Source: Inonotus obliquus (lineage: Eukaryota; Basidiomycota; Agaricomycetes; Hymenochaetales; Hymenochaetaceae). From it: a stretch of 64,000 nt of DNA. A program made the translations under genes and the position numbers. Positions 57,639 through 64,000 of the stretch are shown here, piece by piece. The stretch is taken from the NCBI GenBank assembly GCA_032164295.1, contig JAJHTX010000013.1:1488001-1552000 (forward strand). Direction: 5' to 3'. The notes beneath the pieces were generated by a model. It worked only from the letters and a program-made list of their open reading frames with translations. It did no database searches and was not told where the DNA came from. The stretch's first letter is position 1. The number at the start of each line of letters is the position of its first letter.

Positions 57639-58600
57639 CTTGACGAGTTCTGCTGGATTCTCGTTAGATGCCTTCAATGGTGAGGGTTGCAGAAGAGAAA
57701 ATGGCGCGACCAAGACCCACAAAGGACGAAGTATATAATCAGATAACCATGGCAGTCTCGGTCTGAAAGATAACGTAATCATTGTGGTATTTCCACGACG
57801 TATCACAAAAGTGCGAGGAGCAACTCTACAACATAAGCTTATTGAGAACAAAATAGGATCTGAATTATCATGGTTAGTTATTCGTCAATGCTCCCGATTT
57901 GCTCAGCATTGCTTGGCACTTCCGCGAGTCATGACGCGAGCCCCGTAGTACTAGTAAGAGTGGAGGACCGCCGAGTACCACGAAGCCTCTGCGGCGTGTG
58001 CAATAATTGCGATGATTCACGGCGAGAAGCGCGAGATCCTATCGCCTTTCGATCCCCTTCGGTCTCTTCGTCGCATTCAGAAAGCCCCGTCAAATGACAC
58101 TATAGAGGCACGTTATAGAACCATCTCGTGTTCATCCAGCTCAGTCATCGGAGTATTTTCACGCCCGAAAACGAGAATATCGGATACGCGACAGAACTAG
58201 GCTGCCGCAGTTCATCTGCTTCATGTATTGGCTGCGTGCGGTAAACTTGACACATTATTCGCAAGTTATTTGCGTAGGTAGGATCGCCACTATTTGGTGA
58301 AACCCGCTGACGAGGAAGGGTTTCTTGTAATAACTGCATCATGTGAAGGGATTGGACTCTCGTCCAGAAGGTACATGTATATAAAAACGAACCAGACACC
58401 TTCAGCAACAGCTGACCATCGGTAAACTTCAAAGGCGTATAAATAAACTAATAAAGATTTAGTCTGAGCGATTTCTACAACGACGGACATGTCGGTGTAC
58501 CCATGTACCAACAGGTACCTCATACCAAGCAGGTCGCCAACGTATCCATCAAGTACTCGGGCTCGTCCCAAAGAGCCTGCGACAGACAGTCTTAGAATAC
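57639..58600. other. Intergenic, no gene supported
   Basis: Contains the AKR 1 promoter side and the 3' region of the alpha/beta hydrolase. The open frames here have no motif support. Confidence 0.5.
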
Positions 58601-59777
58601 CTATCCTTCAACTAAGAAAAAATTAAGACGCACGTAATGATTCGACCCCTCCATTGTGACAAAATCGATTGGACGAACGTCAAGCCCCTCGCGCTTCCAA
58701 CGTTCGGCGTCCTTTCTCATCTCCCAAGCGGCCCAAATGATATTCCATACCGTACGTGTCCCGTCGAGTACAGTAATCTTCAGTTTGGACAGTGGAAGGT
58801 TTGTCGAAGAGTCGGAGGTATTCGATGCGAGTGCGGCTTTGTATTGTTCGTACAGCGTCGTCTCGCGTACCGTGAAGTAGAACGCGATTTCTGAGCGCAT
58901 AATAGGTGAAGTATCTGTAATCGTCGCATATTCTTCCGGAGATCTGTTCGCGCTCGTTGGAGGCTTGACGGGTTTCGGAGGTATCCGGAGTTGCAGCATG
59001 CTGAGGTCATGTATGCGAGCATCAGGAGCAAAACAAGGATGTGTGAAGTATGTTGTGAACCAGCTGTCGATTATGGCAGGTTTATTCTCAAACGGAATTT
59101 CGTCGTCCCATAATGGATGGTAAGCACCATCGGGTGATGGCAATCCGAGGAATTGATATACCGCCTCTGAAACGTCGTTTCAGAAATAGTGAAAAGGCAG
59201 TCGGAGATAGCTTATTTCACGAACCATAAATGAAATAGTGCCGAAGGTATTGCTCGAGAACCTGGGTGACTTGTTTCGGGTATTTGGTAAAGTTTGCCAG
59301 GAACGCGAAAGACGTTATATTTCCGAGTGACCATCCGAGCAGACCGATACCTCCCGCCTTGAAATCGTCCTGTGCAGGAGGTATTTTGAGCTCGTTAACG
59401 ACCCATACGAGAAAATGAGCGATCTCGAGTCCTCTATCAAAGAGGAACTGGCGATGTTTAGAGTCATCCGTACTTCGTAGGGTATCAAGCTCCGAATCGT
59501 TGAATGGAGTAGAGCCGACATAGTCTCTGCGATTGAGAGCGATGATACGGACATTATGCTTAGGGGCATGAGGTAAGAGACGCTGGAAGGAGACTGGCAG
59601 TAAAGGTGATGCGTTGGGCGTGGATCAAATGTACACGAGTTGATCGGAGTATGACATACGTGCATGGTAGGTATTGCCGTGTAAACATACCAGGGTAGTG
59701 TAGTTGTCTGTGTCTGGTTTTCCTGAGTCGACATAGGCGAAGTGGATGCCGGACTGTTTGATGTGAGCGGTCTGCAT
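58601..59777 (-). CDS. Alpha/beta hydrolase fold protein
   Basis: Serine hydrolase-type protein of about 340 residues from at least three exons. The start at 59777 (MQTAHIKQSGIHFAYVDSG) leads to the oxyanion-hole motif LVCLHGNTYHA. The intron 59659-59594 joins LSFQRLLPHAPKHNVRI and ALNRRDYVGSTPF. The nucleophile elbow is GLLGWSLGN with the catalytic Ser. After a second intron come AVYQFLGLPSPDGAYHPLWD and a lid/cap region, then KLKITVLDGTRTVW and MEGSNHYVRLNFF with the likely catalytic His near the C-terminus. The substrate is unknown; relatives in mushrooms are annotated only as alpha/beta hydrolases. It is divergently transcribed from the KRE6-like gene with about 0.7 kb between starts. Confidence 0.83.
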
Positions 59778-60490
59778 GTCGAAAGAGAGGATGACGATGG
59801 AGGAACAAGAAGAGAAGGATGATAAGAAAAAGCAATACTAATAGTACCGAGGTTCCAGTAAATGATAGCACATGGTGCTTTTAAATGTACTTTTAGAGAA
59901 CAGCGGAAGGACGATGCGAAGCTACTCGACCTATGTAGCTAGCAATTGCATTGCAATCCACCAGGGGTGCCGGTGCGGTGCTGAGCACCAACCCAACCAT
60001 GACTGACGCTGACCAATACAGTAATGACTAAGCAGTGCTTTCTCGGAGTGAACTGAATTCGCGCCTCCGAACATACATTTAACAACGCAAAATATAGGGA
60101 AGGCGCTGTACAGCGACGAGGGATAGGGAGAGAGACAAGTGAATAATATAAACGGTGGCATTACTACCATGGACGTTAACTAAACATGGCACGCCCAAGT
60201 TGCACGGATGACTAGTTGCACACTGGATTTATCGAGGAGTTTGTGCACCGCGAATGAGCGCTGTTGACGACGATTGATGAAAATGAAGACCAAGAGGTGC
60301 TAAGTGAAATGAATACGACGATAACGAACGGCGGTCATTGTTGTACTGTTCTATTCGCTCGGGCTACTTGCGCCGTTCTAATACTATACTAGTTCAGGGC
60401 CAAGCATCCTCTCGTCCTCTCTCTCCCACAACTCTCCTCCTCTTCTTCCCTCCTCTCCCCTCCACCGGGTCGTCTGCAGTGAAGGCAACA
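59778..60490. promoter_or_regulatory. Divergent promoter region, hydrolase and KRE6-like gene
   Basis: Non-coding region between two divergent starts. A pyrimidine-rich tract (60410-60470, CTCCTC/TCTC) lies just before the KRE6-like ATG, a common feature of fungal core promoters. Confidence 0.4.
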
Positions 60491-63000
60491 ATGTCCGAGC
60501 AGCACGATGCCAACAACATTCGACACAGCCGCCAGCAACACCAGCAGGACCAGGATCAGCACCATGACAGTCAAGCTTCCTCCTCTTCCTCTTCGTCCTC
60601 TCCACCCTCTTCCGACGAACTAGCAACTCCTGTTCCACCAACTCCTGGCTCACTTTCTTCTCCTACTGTCGACTCGCCGCTCCTTTCTACTCATCCTCCT
60701 TGGCTGCGTACTTCTTCTTTCAGTTACATCAACTCCCCGCTCAACCCGAATGCACAATCCCTCCCGCGTTCTCGTCCCAGCAGTGCACGCATTTCTCGCC
60801 TCATGTCTGAGGAGGCGGCTGCATTTGGCTCTAATACGGGTAGTCACCGAGGCTCGATGTTGTTGTACAAGCTCGCGTCCGAGGATGATCAGGCACTTCA
60901 AGTTCCCCTGCCAAATCGTCGCTTTTCGTTCGGCTCAGGCTCAGACAGTGTCTTATCATTCGATGGAAAGTACCCCTCGGGCACACCGCGCGGCGTGATC
61001 CCTTACGTGTATGACCCCGAGCTTGACGATAATAGTAAAGACGAGGACGAGGACGAATTGCATCGATTAGACGACCGCACACGACTCACTTGGTCTTGGC
61101 GAGGCCTGGCGAATTTCGGTCTCCTCTTTACCCTTATCATCGCCCTTCTCTGTCTTTTTATTCTTTATCCAGTTGTGTATTTTACCCTCAATAATGCTCG
61201 TCTCCTCGCTATCGATAGCAACATTAACATCAACGCGACCGGTCAAAACCCTGTCCTTTTCCAAATGCCCCAGCTCGTTGACCCCGACACTCCCAAGGAT
61301 GCAAGGAATAGAACCGGTTTCGACGGTAGGCAGTACACGCTCGTTTTCAGCGACGAGTTCAACAAGGATGGCCGAACGTTTTACCCTGGTGACGATCCAT
61401 ACTGGGAAGCGGTAGATCTATGGTATTGGGCAACAGGCGACCTTGGTGAGTCTTCCTCCGGTCTTTCGTCTAGTCGGTTTCTCACATGACCATTCTCGTC
61501 CTATCAGAATGGTACGACCCTAAGAACGCCTTTACACGCGACGGAAACCTCGTCTTACTCGTCGAGCAAATTCTGGACCCCACCGAGAACCACGGCATGC
61601 AGTTCCGATCAGCGATGATACAGACTTGGAACAAGTTTTGCTTCACGAAAGGGTACATTGAAGTCAGGATGAGCTTGCCGGGGCCGGATGAAGAGACAGA
61701 AGGCTTTGTAAGTGTTCTATGTGCCCAGGATACATGACGTTTCTGATTGTTGCTACAGTGGCCCGGCGCGTGGACTATGGGCAACCTCGCCAGACCAGGA
61801 TACGGCGGGTCCACGGACGGTGAGACAGAGTATACCTTCAGAATCTTTCCTACTCTAACCATCGGTGTTTCGCGTCAGGTGTCTGGCCATATTCGTATAA
61901 TGAATGTGACGTTGGCACGTTCCCGAATCAGACCTATGCAGATGGTTCTGGGCCTGCTGCAGCTCTACACACGGATCGAGGTCGCGATAGATATAACAAT
62001 GAGTTGTCATGGCTCTCCGGACAGAAGCTCTCGTAAGCGCATATTTCCTTCCCGCGTTTCCATCCACGTTCTTATTCATTCTACTCGCGTGCTGCATAGG
62101 TCTTGCACATGTCCCGGAGAAGATCACCCGGGCCCAACTGTCGGCAAGGGTCGTGGTGCTCCTGAAATCGATATACTCGAGGCGCAAAAGAATAAGCTAG
62201 GACCTGGTGGAAAGACTTCGCAATCGGCTCAGTTTGCTCCCTTTTCAGCCGACTACCTCCACCAGAATAGCAGCACGGATGACTATATGATTTTCGACCC
62301 AGTAGTTACTCAACCGAATACATTCCTCGGTTCTGCTGTACAACAGTCGGTATCAGCATTGTCGGACTTGCCCTCAGATCTCTTCAACGGGTCGGGAGGA
62401 GTCCCAGCTGTCTTTGGTTTCGAATATTGGACTGATGAGAACCATCCGGAGGAAGGCTACATCCAATGGGTGGCAAGCGGAGTACCGTCGTGGCGCATGG
62501 GTGCAGGATCGATAATTGAAGACCCGCTTCCATTGGGCAGCGGAGTAGGTAGACGGTTGGTTTCTGAAGAGCCTATGGTGCGTAATTCTCCTTTCTTTTG
62601 ATGCGACTGTTTTACAGTTTTTTTTCTTAGGCAATTATTCTCAACCTGGCTATCTCGGAATCATTTCAGGATGTCGTCTTGTCGACCATGACCTTCCCTA
62701 ATGAAATGCACATTGATTACGTGAGAGTTTACCAACGCGAAGGGGAGGAGAATATTGGTTGCTCGCCGCCGGGTTATCCAACCGTCGATTACATCAACAA
62801 TCACCTTGAAGCTTATACGAGTATGCCATCATATTTCAGTCCTATGATCGGCATCTTACTAGCCTTTCCTTTCTCTAGACCCGAACTGGACTTCTTGGGA
62901 AGGAGCCGGATACACGAAACCGAGGAATAGTTTGGTATGCCGCTCTTATTCCACAAGTCTATTCCATTTCTAATATGCTTCAAAGTATGATGGATGCTAA
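60491..63000 (+). CDS. KRE6/SKN1-like beta-1,6-glucan synthesis protein (GH16)
   Basis: Type II membrane protein of the KRE6/SKN1 family, needed for cell-wall beta-1,6-glucan in yeasts, acting in the secretory pathway or at the plasma membrane. About 700 residues from eight exons. The start at 60491 (MSEQHDANNIRHSRQQ) is preferred; the open frame upstream is leader. A long Ser/Pro-rich cytosolic part precedes the single membrane anchor (LANFGLLFTLIIALLCLFIL). The luminal GH16 domain follows: YTLVFSDEFNKDGRTFYPGD, FTKGYIEVRMSLPG, WPGAWTMGNLARPGYGG, LSGQKLSSCTCPGEDHPGP and the catalytic EIDILE with both Glu. Next is VPAVFGFEYW and MHIDYVRVYQR. The last two exons give NPNWTSWEGAGYTKPRNS and a 15-nt terminal exon LYDGC-stop (62986-63000). 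The family signature is complete. Confidence 0.92.
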
Positions 63001-63643
63001 GAATGGTAGAAGCAGCATCGATTTTTCTAATGCGCTCTGCCGCCATTCGGGTCTGTCTGTGCTTGTCCTACCCAAACTTTCCTTCTGCGCTACCTTCCAT
63101 ACTTCCTGTCTCCCATCCTTCCTTACGCGCTTATCTCGGCAGAGAAGTTAGTCGTATTCGGAATCGGGTTTTCTGCGCTGCGGAAGCCTGTGCCCTATGC
63201 TTATGCATTCTCCTCTTCAAGTTCCTCGGACTCGCTGCATCACCCATGGATCTTGGGTCCGCGCTTTCAGTTGTTGCCTGTCCATTCGTTTCGTTATTGC
63301 CCGAAATATAGCTTGCCACCGAACTTTACAGCCGTAATTTACCCTCATTCTCGTTCTTTCACTTTCTCGTGGACTTTGTATTCCGATGTTTTTTTATTTG
63401 TCCGACCACGTACTCTTCGATACTTTCCCGGGGCTTGTCGTCTGCACGCTACCATTTCTATATTCATACTTTCTTTCTTTCAAAGACAGTGCATTCAACG
63501 CCGTTAACGATGCATGCAAGTTTGTTTACATTTTCGTTTTTTGTATAGTGGGAAAGCGAGTTACAATAATAATCAATAAGTGAGCTGCATTACTCAGCTC
63601 TTTCTCATTCCTTGACCATCAGCTACCCACAACAAGACGTATT

Positions 63644-64000
63644 ATGGCTACAAAGCAGTTTACGCTACAATCAAAAGTAAAGCTACTTTCCGGACATGAG
63701 ATGCCGGTGTTGGGACTTGGCGTCTACCAGAACAGAGACTGTTTTCCAGCTTGCGAGGCTGCGCTCAGTCATGGATATAGGTGAGCAGCGACTTCTCGCG
63801 CATCGTTCGAATGCTGAAGCAAAGTGGCGGCGACGTCCCCGTGAATTGGATGCTTCCTCACTTGTTCCGACGATTGAATCCATTCTCATCCATCACGCTT
63901 CGGCCGCTGATGGACATCAAATGGAAGACTTCTCGATACGGCGCAGATGTATAGGAATGAGGCCGAAGTAGGTCGGGCTGTGAAGGAGAGCGGGATTCCT
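63644..64000 (+). CDS. Aldo-keto reductase 2 (5' part, runs off the window)
   Basis: First two exons of a second AKR. Exon 1 (63644-63779) reads MATKQFTLQSKVKLLSG, MPVLGLGVYQNRDCFPA, ALSHGYR. The intron 63780-63927 has GTGAGC..AAG ends, longer than most here (148 nt). Exon 2 begins LLDTAQMYRNEAEVG (catalytic Asp and Tyr), continues RAVKESGIP and is cut by the window end. It is clearly paralogous to the 56398-57638 gene (same start and motif spacing) but on the opposite strand, so the pair flanks the hydrolase and the KRE6-like gene. Confidence 0.85.

Noticed and set aside
59560..59871. Minus-strand frame with a hydrophobic start as the hydrolase N-terminus
   Set aside because: The hydrolase reads in another frame from 59777 (MQTAHIKQ..) with the oxyanion motif LVCLHGN; the hydrophobic frame does not join it.
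60338..60490. Upstream extension of the KRE6-like protein
   Set aside because: The sequence is pyrimidine-rich leader; the ATG at 60491 fits the family start better.

Overview
The window is nuclear DNA of a filamentous basidiomycete, most likely an Agaricomycete. The evidence is the many short introns (about 45-90 nt, GT..AG) splitting nearly every gene, a class I hydrophobin, the basidiomycete membrane families DUF6533 and DUF6534, a Crinkler-type NTPase/nuclease protein and a KRE6/SKN1 glucan-synthesis enzyme. Exon limits below were built by hand from splice signals and family knowledge. No tRNA, rRNA or CRISPR array was seen.

Left part (0-24 kb): a class I hydrophobin, a GFA/CENP-V zinc protein and a D-arabinitol-dehydrogenase-like SDR, all on the minus strand. 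A microsatellite-rich spacer (5-7.2 kb) is followed by a large aromatic-acid-exporter-like membrane protein (FUSC/DUF2421 type). Next is an approximately 2.4-kb tandem duplication carrying two copies of a small conserved protein and two copies of a promoter region, only one of which still drives a long acidic ORF. Then come a Crinkler-type P-loop NTPase/REase protein and a zinc alcohol dehydrogenase.

Centre (25-55 kb): two related accessory loci in opposite orientation. Both carry a module made of an upstream gene for a small protein with a glycine-zipper hydrophobic C-terminus ('partner') and a downstream gene for a small protein with the dual-acylation N-terminus MGCxxS(K/Q), usually with a Gly-rich tail. 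The left locus (24.9-31.2 kb, plus strand) has two intact MGC genes, three decayed partner copies and a TIR/TSD-bounded hAT-like MITE. The right locus (51.2-55.1 kb, minus strand) has four MGC genes and the only intact partner. Three of the six MGC genes share a promoter block with a CRE-like TGACGTC (degenerate in one) and a 5'-UTR intron. Between the loci lie a DUF6533 membrane protein, two tandem full-length ABCC exporters and a DUF6534 membrane protein between the exporters. The MGC/partner module is the best candidate for an undescribed system.

Right part (56-64 kb): an aldo-keto reductase, an alpha/beta hydrolase, a KRE6/SKN1-like GH16 cell-wall protein, and the first exons of a second aldo-keto reductase leaving the window.

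The genes do not form one obvious metabolic cluster. The interval mixes cell-surface and wall functions (hydrophobin, KRE6), export (ABCC pair, FUSC-type), redox enzymes (SDR, ADH, two AKRs) and fast-evolving lineage-specific membrane-associated genes.
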